A DNA stretch of 12,985 bases from Comamonadaceae bacterium (GTDB lineage Bacteria > Pseudomonadota > Gammaproteobacteria > Burkholderiales > Burkholderiaceae_C). How positions within the stretch are numbered: the first letter of the stretch is position 1; every line of letters starts with the position of its first letter. The notes beneath the pieces are model-generated. The model saw only the letters and a list, made by a program, of their open reading frames with translations. It made no database searches and was not told the origin of the DNA. The stretch lies in NCBI GenBank assembly GCA_947464665.1, contig CANHXV010000043.1, positions 1-12,985 of the forward strand, written 5' to 3'. Made by a program: the position numbers and the translations under genes. Below are positions 5,315-11,827 of the stretch, in pieces.

Positions 5315-7552
5315 ATGGCCAACCAAAAATCGAAGATTATTTACACCCTGACCGACGAAGCCCCATTGCTGGCTACCGCGGCTTTTTTGCCTGTCATTCA
5401 GGCCTTCACTCAGCCCGCTGACATCGAAGTTGAAACCAGTGATATCTCCGTTGCAGCTCGCGTTTTGGGCGAATTTCCAGACTACCTCACACCCCAACAA
5501 AAAGTGCCAGACAATTTGGCAGATTTGGGAAAGCGCACGCTCCTGCCAGAAACAAACATCATCAAATTGCCCAACATCAGCGCTTCTGTGCACCAGTTGA
5601 CTGGCGCCATCAAAGAACTCCAATCCAAAGGATTTCATGTTCCTGATTACCCAGAAGATCCCAAGACGGATGCTGAAAAAGCCATTCGGGCACGCTACTC
5701 AAAATGCTTAGGCAGTGCGGTCAATCCCGTTTTACGTGAAGGCAACTCAGACCGCCGCGCGCCCTTGGCTGTGAAAAACTACGCCAGAAAAAATCCGCAC
5801 AGCATGGGCGAATGGAGCATGGCTTCTCGCTCGCACGTAGCACACATGAAACACGGCGATTTCTACCATGGCGAAAAATCCATGACTTTGGACAAAGCGC
5901 GTGATGTTCGCATGGAGTTAATCACGAAGTCTGGCAAGACCATGGTGTTAAAGCCCAAGGTCTCCCTGCTGGCTGGCGAAATCATTGACAGCATGTACAT
6001 GAGCAAAAAGGCCTTGTGCGCGTTTTACGAAGAGCAGATGGAAGATGCTCGCAAATCGGGCGTGATGTTCTCACTGCATGTCAAAGCCACCATGATGAAA
6101 GTGTCACACCCCATCGTTTTTGGACATGCTGTCAAAATCTTTTACAAAGAAGCCTTTGAAAAACACGCTAAGTTGTTTGATGAGTTGGGTATCAATGTCA
6201 ACAACGGCATGGTCGATCTTGAAGAGAAGATAGCAACATTGCCTCATTCTTTGCATGACGAAATCGTTCGCGATTTACACGCTTGCCACGAACACCGCCC
6301 CGATTTGGCCATGGTCGATTCAGCCAAAGGCATTACCAACTTGCATGCGCCCAACGATGTGATTGTGGATGCTTCCATGCCCGCCATGATTCGAATTGGT
6401 GGCAAGATGTGGGGTGCAGACGGCAAACCCAAAGACACCAAAGCAGTTATTCCCGAGTCCACATTTGCCCGCATTTACCAAGAGGTCATCAATTTCTGCA
6501 AAACCAACGGCAACTTTGATCCCCGCACCATGGGCACAGTGCCCAACGTTGGCCTGATGGCGCAACAAGCCGAGGAATACGGTTCACACGACAAAACATT
6601 TGAAATTGCAGAAGACGGCATTGCCAACATTGTGGACATCGCCACAGGCGAAGTTTTGTTGTCACAAAACGTTGAAAGTGGTGACATCTGGCGCATGTGC
6701 CAAGTTAAAGATGCACCCATCCGAGATTGGGTGAAATTGGCAGTCACTCGTGCGCGCAACTCAGGTACACCTGCTTTGTTCTGGCTTGATCCCTATCGCC
6801 CCCATGAGGCGGAAATGATCAAGAAAGTGGAAACCTATTTGAAAGACCACGACACCAAGGGCTTGGACATTCAAATCATGTCCCAAGTTCGCGCCATGCG
6901 CTACACGCTTGAACGCGTGATTCGCGGCCTGGACACCATTTCTGTCACCGGCAATATTTTGCGTGACTACCTCACCGATTTGTTTCCCATTATGGAGCTA
7001 GGCACCAGCGCCAAAATGCTGTCCATTGTGCCTCTCATGGCTGGCGGTGGCATGTACGAAACAGGCGCAGGCGGTTCAGCACCTAAACACGTAAAGCAAC
7101 TGGTGGAAGAGAACCATTTGCGTTGGGACTCTCTGGGCGAGTTCTTGGCTTTGGCAGTTTCTTTGGAAGATCTGGGAATCAAAACTGGCAACAACAAGGC
7201 CAAAATCCTAGCCAAGACCCTGGATGTCGCCACTGGCACATTGTTGGCTAACAACAAAAACCCATCCACCAAAACAGGTGAATTGGACAATCGCGGCAGC
7301 CAGTTCTACTTGGCCATGTACTGGGCCCAAGAACTCGCGGCGCAAACTGAGGACAAGGATTTGCAAGCCAAGTTTTCAACATTGGCCAAATCTTTGACAG
7401 AAAATGAAAAGAAAATAGTGGACGAATTGAAAGCCGTACAAGGCAAACCTGTGGACATTGGTGGCTACTACAAACCCTCTGCAGATTTGCTTCAACAGGT
7501 CATGTGCCCAAGCAACACTTTCAATGCCATATTGAAAACTGCACACACTTAA
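5315..7552 (+). CDS. icd: Isocitrate dehydrogenase, NADP-dependent, monomeric type
   Basis: 745 residues, matching the roughly 740-residue monomeric IDH family and quite unlike the 416-residue dimeric enzyme. It oxidatively decarboxylates isocitrate to 2-oxoglutarate with NADP+ and Mg2+ or Mn2+ in the TCA cycle, in the cytosol. Seen: the opening IIYTLTDEAPLLATAAFLP, the isocitrate-binding segment CLGSAVNPVLREGNSDRRAP (residues 131-150, with Ser134, Asn137, Arg141 and Arg147 corresponding to substrate contacts in the Azotobacter vinelandii enzyme), SLHVKATMMK (near 254-263) and the C-terminal LDNRGSQFYLAMYWAQELA. No truncation or frameshift is seen. Start: ATG 5315 has GAGGA 5 bases upstream. 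It appears monocistronic, with its own candidate promoter (5195-5223) and a strong terminator (7597-7626), and is divergent from the Rieske operon. The symbol is used in the broad sense; some species call it icd2 or idh. Confidence 0.97.
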   Translation: MANQKSKIIYTLTDEAPLLATAAFLPVIQAFTQPADIEVETSDISVAARVLGEFPDYLTPQQKVPDNLADLGKRTLLPETNIIKLPNISASVHQLTGAIKELQSKGFHVPDYPEDPKTDAEKAIRARYSKCLGSAVNPVLREGNSDRRAPLAVKNYARKNPHSMGEWSMASRSHVAHMKHGDFYHGEKSMTLDKARDVRMELITKSGKTMVLKPKVSLLAGEIIDSMYMSKKALCAFYEEQMEDARKSGVMFSLHVKATMMKVSHPIVFGHAVKIFYKEAFEKHAKLFDELGINVNNGMVDLEEKIATLPHSLHDEIVRDLHACHEHRPDLAMVDSAKGITNLHAPNDVIVDASMPAMIRIGGKMWGADGKPKDTKAVIPESTFARIYQEVINFCKTNGNFDPRTMGTVPNVGLMAQQAEEYGSHDKTFEIAEDGIANIVDIATGEVLLSQNVESGDIWRMCQVKDAPIRDWVKLAVTRARNSGTPALFWLDPYRPHEAEMIKKVETYLKDHDTKGLDIQIMSQVRAMRYTLERVIRGLDTISVTGNILRDYLTDLFPIMELGTSAKMLSIVPLMAGGGMYETGAGGSAPKHVKQLVEENHLRWDSLGEFLALAVSLEDLGIKTGNNKAKILAKTLDVATGTLLANNKNPSTKTGELDNRGSQFYLAMYWAQELAAQTEDKDLQAKFSTLAKSLTENEKKIVDELKAVQGKPVDIGGYYKPSADLLQQVMCPSNTFNAILKTAHT

Positions 7553-7596
7553 ACAAAGCCTGCATCAACTACTTTGACAGCAGTTGATTGCCCAAG

Positions 7597-7626
7597 CCGC
7601 ATCCTGAATTGGGTGCGGTTTTTTTT
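7597..7626 (+). terminator. Rho-independent terminator of icd
   Basis: CCGCATCC (7597-7604), a 6-base loop TGAATT, and GGGTGCGG (7611-7618) form an 8-bp stem with one G-T pair, followed directly by eight T residues. The T-tract runs into the stop codon of the convergent small gene (7625-7627). No T-tract is present on the other strand, so it should stop only icd transcripts. Confidence 0.9.
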
Positions 7627-8011
7627 ATGCATCAAAAAGATCCGTTTGATTCAAATTCCGAGTCGATGCTCTACCGGCTGGTTTTTTTGATTTTTTCACT
7701 TTGGCGGCCGCTTTGAGGGGAGAAAGCTCCAGAATTGCGGGTTTTTTCTTTTCTTCGGATGCTCCGCCCAAGTTTTGTGCAGCTGGTTTTTTGTCCAGCA
7801 GGTCTACAGGCCAGCGCTTCAATCGTTTTAATTCGCCGCGATTCATGCAGCGGTAAACCGCCAGCAACTCCGCAGATGTCTCAGACTCCAGCGCGACATA
7901 TTGTTTGCCAAGGTAGTTGATCTCTCTACCCATGATCGACAAAGACCCTTCACTTGTTTTGAGGTCTGTTCTAGAAAAGGCCGTAATGGCCCTCAAGATA
8001 ATCTTGTTCAT
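7625..8011 (-). CDS. Small basic protein of unknown function with C-terminal clamp-binding-like motif
   Basis: 128 residues; I do not recognise a named family. Seen: a compact N-terminal part up to about residue 75 containing YLGKQYVALESETSAELLAV and RGELKRLKRWPVDLL, then a low-complexity, Lys/Ala/Pro-rich and probably disordered linker (about 74-117, with KKKPAIL and AAAKVKKSKK), ending RNLNQTDLFDA. Residues 122-126, QTDLF, fit the bacterial beta sliding-clamp binding consensus QL(S/D)LF except at position 2. No transmembrane segment or signal peptide is seen. Start is uncertain: ATG 8011 has no good ribosome site. ATG 7933 (MGREINYLG, 102 residues) has AAGGG some distance upstream and begins where the sequence starts to look conserved, and one candidate promoter (TTGACT at 8021-8026, 17 bases, GATTAT at 7998-8003) would begin transcription inside the longer version. 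It is convergent with icd and separated from the permease gene by 100 bases. Confidence 0.7.
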   Translation of the reverse strand: MNKIILRAITAFSRTDLKTSEGSLSIMGREINYLGKQYVALESETSAELLAVYRCMNRGELKRLKRWPVDLLDKKPAAQNLGGASEEKKKPAILELSPLKAAAKVKKSKKPAGRASTRNLNQTDLFDA

Positions 8012-8026
8012 TTAAAGTCTAGTCAA

Positions 8027-8072
8027 TTAACCAATAGTTAAATGACATTATGTTACTTAACAAATAGTTGAA
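8027..8072. repeat. Two near-identical palindromic repeats, 30 bp apart
   Basis: TTAACCAATAGTTAAA (8027-8042) and TTAACAAATAGTTGAA (8057-8072) agree at 14 of 16 positions. The first contains perfect 5-base arms TTAAC-N5-GTTAA; in the second one arm base differs. The 30-bp spacing is close to three helical turns, so proteins bound to both would sit on the same face of the DNA. They lie directly upstream of the small unknown gene, one in the spacer of a candidate promoter and one at its presumed start point. Confidence 0.5.
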
Positions 8073-8074
8073 AA
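8047..8074 (-). promoter_or_regulatory. Candidate promoter of the small unknown gene
   Basis: Minus-strand TTTTCA (8069-8074, 4 of 6) and CATAAT (8047-8052, 5 of 6) are 16 bases apart, with a predicted start near 8040, about 30 bases before the ATG at 8011. The region is very AT-rich, so chance matches are easy, and a second candidate lies at 7998-8026. Confidence 0.3.
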
Positions 8075-8100
8075 ACAATAGGGAACTAGCAAGTTGTTTA

Positions 8101-8120
8101 AAAACAAGAGGTTAGCCTCT
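8101..8120 (-). terminator. Weak intrinsic terminator after the TauE/SafE gene
   Basis: On the minus strand AGAGG, a 4-base loop CTAA and CCTCT form a perfect 5-bp stem followed by TTGTTTTT. The gene's TAA stop codon lies within the loop (8112-8114). The short stem makes it a modest terminator at best. Confidence 0.4.
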
Positions 8121-8855
8121 GAATGCATCCCAGATAAGCTTCAAAGACACTAGAAAAAGTCCTGCTTGAAGCAATTTGAAAAACCAAGCATCGGCAATTC
8201 GTTTGGTGAGATAGGCGCCTAAAACTGTGCCTAACAACGCAAAAGGCACCAAGACAAGCGCATTCACCATGTCATCCCATTTGTAGGGGCTGAGATTTTG
8301 ATAGGGGCCAATTTTGGCCAAATTGATGATGGCAAACAAAATGGTGGCGGTCCCTGCAAACTCAGCCTTAGGGAGTTTTTGGGGCAGTACAAAAACCTGA
8401 AAAGGTGGGCCTCCCGCATGGGCAATGAAACTGGTAAAACCACTCGCCGCCCCCCAGAAAGCACCTTTGGGAACCGACGCGGGCATGGCGTCCTCAACTT
8501 GCCCACGCTTTAACCAAGTCTGCAAACAAAAACTCACCCCTACCAAGCCGATGATGAGTTTAATGGTCAGGTCTGAAATCATGGAGGCCGTGAGCCATCC
8601 GATCAAAATCCCCAACATGCTGGCCGGTACCAAAATCTTCAAATTGATGGCGCTGTAATTCCTGCGATAAAGCCACACGCCAACGACATCCGAGATGATG
8701 TAAAGCGGCAACAAAAGAATGACGGCCTTGACAGGCGACATCACCAAGGAAAGCAAAGGCACCGACATCATACCCACCAAGGGCAACCCACCCTTGGACA
8801 TGCCAATGAGCAAGGCTGCACAACTGGCAATCACCAAATACTGACTAATTTCCAT
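8112..8855 (-). CDS. TauE/SafE family permease (sulfite/organosulfur or organic-anion exporter family)
   Basis: 247 residues, nearly all hydrophobic, with roughly seven or eight predicted membrane helices. Family marks are GMSKGGLPL (residues 18-26) in the first helix pair and the second-half repeat SGFTSFIAHAGGPPFQ (138-153), typical of the TauE/SafE (formerly DUF81) proteins of the inner membrane. Members are associated with export of sulfite, sulfoacetate, taurine-derived or other small anions, but most have no proven substrate, so this one cannot be assigned. Start: the ATG at 8855 has AAGG about 8 bases upstream. It lies 38 bases downstream of the MFS carrier gene on the same strand and is probably its operon partner; a small hairpin marks the operon's end. 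Confidence 0.88.
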   Translation of the reverse strand: MEISQYLVIASCAALLIGMSKGGLPLVGMMSVPLLSLVMSPVKAVILLLPLYIISDVVGVWLYRRNYSAINLKILVPASMLGILIGWLTASMISDLTIKLIIGLVGVSFCLQTWLKRGQVEDAMPASVPKGAFWGAASGFTSFIAHAGGPPFQVFVLPQKLPKAEFAGTATILFAIINLAKIGPYQNLSPYKWDDMVNALVLVPFALLGTVLGAYLTKRIADAWFFKLLQAGLFLVSLKLIWDAFRG

Positions 8856-8893
8856 GGGAACCTTGCTTCAAAACGCGTGTTAGCGACTCTTGT

Positions 8894-10072
8894 TTATTCA
8901 GAGAGCTTGGGGTACATCAAGATACGCCAGCAACTGTAGGTGGCCAAAGCTGAAATGCCCAGCGTGATCCAAATGACGAGCGTGTAACTCTGAGTCATGT
9001 CAAAAACCTGTCCGGCCAAAACAGGCCCCAACAAATTCCCCAAGGCCGCACCGGTATAAAGCGTTCCAATGATGGCAGAGACCGCTCTACCCCCAAACAG
9101 ATCCATGCAGATGGCGGGCAACAAAGAAACAATGCTGCCATAACTGAGTCCAAACCAAAGGGCAAACAAAGCAAACATCCAACGGTCTTGAGCGCCAGCC
9201 CATATCAAATACGACAACCCCATCAGGCACTGCATCAACATGAGTGTTTTGACACGCCCCAATCGATCCGCCAACCAACCTATCGCAAATCGACCGACCA
9301 AACTGCCTATGCCAATCAAGCCAACCAGACCGACGGCTTGCGCGTCGGGCAAGCCTGCATCTCTGGCTGCCGCAGAGATGTGCGCAAAGGGAACAAACAT
9401 GACAGGCGCACCCAACAAGGTGCCCATGTAAAGCCATTTAAAGGCGGGGGTTTTCAGAGTTTCCGAAAGTGAAAGGCCAGGAAGTTGACCTCTGGTGTTG
9501 CCCGTTAAGTCTGGGGCACGCTTCAATAAAAACCCTGCCGTAAGGCCAATCAGCAGTACGCCTGCAGATATCATTTGTAGCGCGTCTCGCCAATTGACCT
9601 CGGCCAATAAATAGCTCACGACCACAGGCAAAGTGAGTGTGCCTGCACCGATACCCGAGCTGGCAATGCCAGAGGCCAAACCGCGGCGCTTGTTGAACCA
9701 AGGCTGAACCGAGGCGATGGAAGGGGTATAGACAAAGGCAATGCCCAAGCCAACCAATAGCCCGTAGCTCAGGTAAACGGTAGCCAAGCTTTGGGCCAAG
9801 CTGGTCACAAACAAACCTATCGCAATGAAAACCATACCGGTCATGCAAACCAAGCGAGGACCCCAACGATCTGCCAACATGCCACCACCAGCGCCTAAGA
9901 CGAAGTAGACCAAGCCGCAAAGGCCAAAGATCCAAGACACATCGGCCCGCTGTGCTGCAAATTCCTTGGCAAAACTTTCAAAAAATGCAGCAAATGAATA
10001 GGACACGCCAAAAATGACTGCCAGACAGACAAACGTTGCCCAGACAACCACCCATGCTCTGCGGGATTCCAT
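8894..10072 (-). CDS. MFS transporter, oxalate/formate antiporter or monocarboxylate carrier-like
   Basis: 392 residues with about 12 hydrophobic segments. Seen: an N-terminal helix rich in small and aromatic residues (GVSYSFAAFFESFAKEF, about 22-38), the MFS loop motif GGMLADRWGPR (about 63-73), PSIASVQPWFNKRRGLASG (about 118-136), and a second-half loop motif AIGWLADRLGR (about 264-274). The WF-RRGLA-G segment is typical of the OFA/monocarboxylate branch of the major facilitator superfamily, which moves small carboxylates such as oxalate, formate, lactate or pyruvate across the inner membrane; the substrate here is inferred only as a small organic acid. The start at ATG 10072 gives a normal short cytosolic N-terminus, but no strong ribosome site is seen (GGGG about 10 bases upstream). 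It is divergent from the aminotransferase-RidA operon and upstream of the TauE/SafE gene. Confidence 0.85.
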   Translation of the reverse strand: MESRRAWVVVWATFVCLAVIFGVSYSFAAFFESFAKEFAAQRADVSWIFGLCGLVYFVLGAGGGMLADRWGPRLVCMTGMVFIAIGLFVTSLAQSLATVYLSYGLLVGLGIAFVYTPSIASVQPWFNKRRGLASGIASSGIGAGTLTLPVVVSYLLAEVNWRDALQMISAGVLLIGLTAGFLLKRAPDLTGNTRGQLPGLSLSETLKTPAFKWLYMGTLLGAPVMFVPFAHISAAARDAGLPDAQAVGLVGLIGIGSLVGRFAIGWLADRLGRVKTLMLMQCLMGLSYLIWAGAQDRWMFALFALWFGLSYGSIVSLLPAICMDLFGGRAVSAIIGTLYTGAALGNLLGPVLAGQVFDMTQSYTLVIWITLGISALATYSCWRILMYPKLSE

Positions 10073-10269
10073 TTGCCATTAACCCCGACTGGACATTGCG
10101 TCTGGGTTGTTCTGCATTTTGGTTGGCATGAAATATCTTTCTGAAGCCGGATTGAATGGCTTGTAGTTTAGTGTTTTTTAAAAAGTAACTGATTTTTTAA
10201 CTCACGCTTCGATCAGAAACCTGAAAGTCAATTTATGCTCTACCCTCATTGTCAATGAAAGTACAAAGC
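10073..10269. other. Divergent intergenic control region
   Basis: 197 AT-rich bases between the MFS gene and the aminotransferase gene. Visible elements are a hairpin with arms AAGCC (10144-10148) and GGCTT (10158-10162), and two copies of TTTTTTAA at 10174-10181 and 10193-10200. No convincing -35/-10 pair was found on either strand, although promoters for both directions must lie here. Confidence 0.4.
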
Positions 10270-11472
10270 ATGAGTTCTCCCATCACTCCTCGTCTACCGG
10301 GCATTCGATTTGTGCACTCACCTGGGCCAACCCATGTCCCCGATGAAGTCATGCACGCCATGCAAAGACCTATGACTGACTTAGCCGACCCCCGTGTGGG
10401 CGCCCTGATTGCGGCTTGCGAAAAAGGCATGAAAGAGTTGCTCAACTCCCCTGCTTCAGATATTTTCTTTTACGCGAGCAATGGCCATGGCGTCTGGGAA
10501 GCAGCATCTGCCAATTTAGGCTCTGACCAACACAGCTTATTGATTGCAGGCTCTGGCCATTTCTCTGACCAATGGGCCATTCAAACCACCGGCTTAGGCC
10601 TATCTGTCATCAGAACACCTCATACAGAGGGTCAACAAATTGATGTGGCTGCCATTGAAGCAGCTTTGCGTGCTGACACAGCGCACAATATTTCAGCGGT
10701 CATGGTAGTTCATACAGATACAGCCAGCGGCATCACCAGTGATCTCCAAGCTATACGCGAGGCCATTAACCGCACAGGACACCCAACACTTTATGTGGTG
10801 GATGTAGTGGCTTCTTTGGGTGCAGCACCCTTTGACATGGATGCACTGGGTGCTGATGTGTGTCTGGGCAGCTCACAAAAAGGCTTGATGATGCCGCCAG
10901 GCTTAGGCTTTGTGGCTGTCAATGCCAAAGCTTTTGCTTGGTCTAAGGCCCACGCCAAACCTCGTTACTACTGGAGTTGGTTAGAGCGTAAAACCGACAA
11001 CCAATCGGCCAAGTTTTGTGGCACACCACCATTGGCACACCTTGCAGGTTTAGAGGTTTCATTGGGCTTACTGAAAGAAGAGGGCCTGGCAGCCGTTCAT
11101 GCACGTCATCAGCGGTTGGGGGCCGCCGTCCGGGCCGCAGTCACTTGTTGGGCCAGCACAGGCGCAGTCAAACTTCACTGCCAAGATCCAAAAGGATTCT
11201 CATCTTCAGTCACTGCCATTGAAGTGGCCCCTGGCATTGACCCAGAAGCCATGCGCGCTGTGGCACGTGAAAAATTTCAAGTCGCCATCGCAGGTGGTTT
11301 AGGCCCCTTGGCGGGTCGTGTATTTCGAATTGGCCATTTGGGCGATATGAATGAACCCATGATCTTGGGTGCCCTTGCAGGCATTGAAGCGGCCATGACG
11401 GTTCAAAAAATTCCTTATGGACCCAATGGCATGGCTGCTGCTATTGCCTATTTGGCACAACACACGCGATAA
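10270..11472 (+). CDS. Class V PLP-dependent aminotransferase (alanine/serine-glyoxylate transaminase-like)
   Basis: 400 residues from the chosen start, full length for the family. Seen: FVHSPGPTHVPDEV near 14-27, where the conserved substrate-loop GPT lies; SGHFSDQW (95-102); HTDTASGI (148-155); the cofactor aspartate in VVDVVASLGA (Asp178); and the Schiff-base lysine in GSSQKGLMMPPG (Lys204). GTPP (251-254) and the C-terminal FRIGHLGDMNE, whose Arg353 probably binds the substrate carboxylate, complete the active site. Family members transfer an amino group from serine, alanine or aspartate to glyoxylate or pyruvate in the cytosol; phosphonate and other amino donors also occur, so the exact substrate is open. 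Start: ATG 10270 has GAAAG with 8-base spacing. In-frame ATG 10255 or TTG 10249 would add 5 or 7 residues without a ribosome site. The stop is 10 bases before ridA. Confidence 0.9.
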   Translation: MSSPITPRLPGIRFVHSPGPTHVPDEVMHAMQRPMTDLADPRVGALIAACEKGMKELLNSPASDIFFYASNGHGVWEAASANLGSDQHSLLIAGSGHFSDQWAIQTTGLGLSVIRTPHTEGQQIDVAAIEAALRADTAHNISAVMVVHTDTASGITSDLQAIREAINRTGHPTLYVVDVVASLGAAPFDMDALGADVCLGSSQKGLMMPPGLGFVAVNAKAFAWSKAHAKPRYYWSWLERKTDNQSAKFCGTPPLAHLAGLEVSLGLLKEEGLAAVHARHQRLGAAVRAAVTCWASTGAVKLHCQDPKGFSSSVTAIEVAPGIDPEAMRAVAREKFQVAIAGGLGPLAGRVFRIGHLGDMNEPMILGALAGIEAAMTVQKIPYGPNGMAAAIAYLAQHTR

Positions 11473-11475
11473 GGA
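11471..11475 (+). promoter_or_regulatory. Ribosome binding site of the RidA gene overlapping the aminotransferase stop
   Basis: AAGGA lies 7 bases before the ATG at 11483 and shares its first two bases with the TAA stop of the aminotransferase gene. This fixes the RidA start at 11483 and implies translational coupling. Confidence 0.7.
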
Positions 11476-11482
11476 TGACAAC

Positions 11483-11827
11483 ATGGTTCAGCGCTTTGAT
11501 GTGGGCTCGCGGCTTTCTGAGATGGCCATTCACAATGGCGTGGTTTATTTGGCAGGTCAAATTCCTGAAGACCCCAACTTAGACATCGAAGGCCAAACTC
11601 TTCAGGTGCTAGAAGCCATTGATCGTTTGCTGGCTCGTGCTGGCACCGACAAGCGCAAACTTCTGATGGTTCAAATATTTTTGGTGGACTTGAAAGATTT
11701 TGAAGGCATGAACCGAGTTTGGGACAGCTGGGTTGTGCCTGGCCACACGCCACCCAGAGCTACTGTGCAAGCCAACTTGGTTTCTTCCAAATGGCGCTTA
11801 GAGGTGGTTGCCACTGCTGCTCTTTAA
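11483..11827 (+). CDS. RidA/YjgF/YER057c family enamine/imine deaminase
   Basis: 114 residues, typical for a RidA-fold subunit that works as a cytosolic trimer. Seen: GVVYLAGQIPEDP (residues 19-31), LLARAGTDKRKLLMVQIFLVDL (49-70), MNRVWDSWV (76-84), and PPRATVQA (90-97) with Arg92 at the position of the carboxylate-binding arginine of E. coli RidA (Arg105). Known of the family: RidA proteins hydrolyse reactive enamine or imine intermediates released by PLP enzymes, preventing damage to other PLP enzymes. It departs from the best-known RidA type by lacking the usual QIP-DP-TG pattern after the first loop, so it may belong to one of the less studied Rid subgroups. It forms a two-gene operon with the class V aminotransferase. 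Its last 30 bases overlap the 3' end of the convergent MFS gene. Confidence 0.88.
   Translation: MVQRFDVGSRLSEMAIHNGVVYLAGQIPEDPNLDIEGQTLQVLEAIDRLLARAGTDKRKLLMVQIFLVDLKDFEGMNRVWDSWVVPGHTPPRATVQANLVSSKWRLEVVATAAL

Noticed and set aside
8094..8107. TTGTTT-AA-AAACAA palindrome as a separate operator or terminator
   Set aside because: It is low-complexity AT DNA, has a 2-base centre, and partly coincides with the T-tract of the TauE/SafE terminator, which explains it better.
9438..9935. 165-codon minus-strand frame inside the OFA-like MFS gene
   Set aside because: It is out of frame with a convincing 12-helix transporter on the same strand, and its Arg/His/Cys/Trp-rich composition is typical of a shadow frame.
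10128..10166. 12-codon leader peptide frame upstream of the aminotransferase
   Set aside because: No run of a regulatory amino acid and no clear ribosome site; too short to support as a gene.
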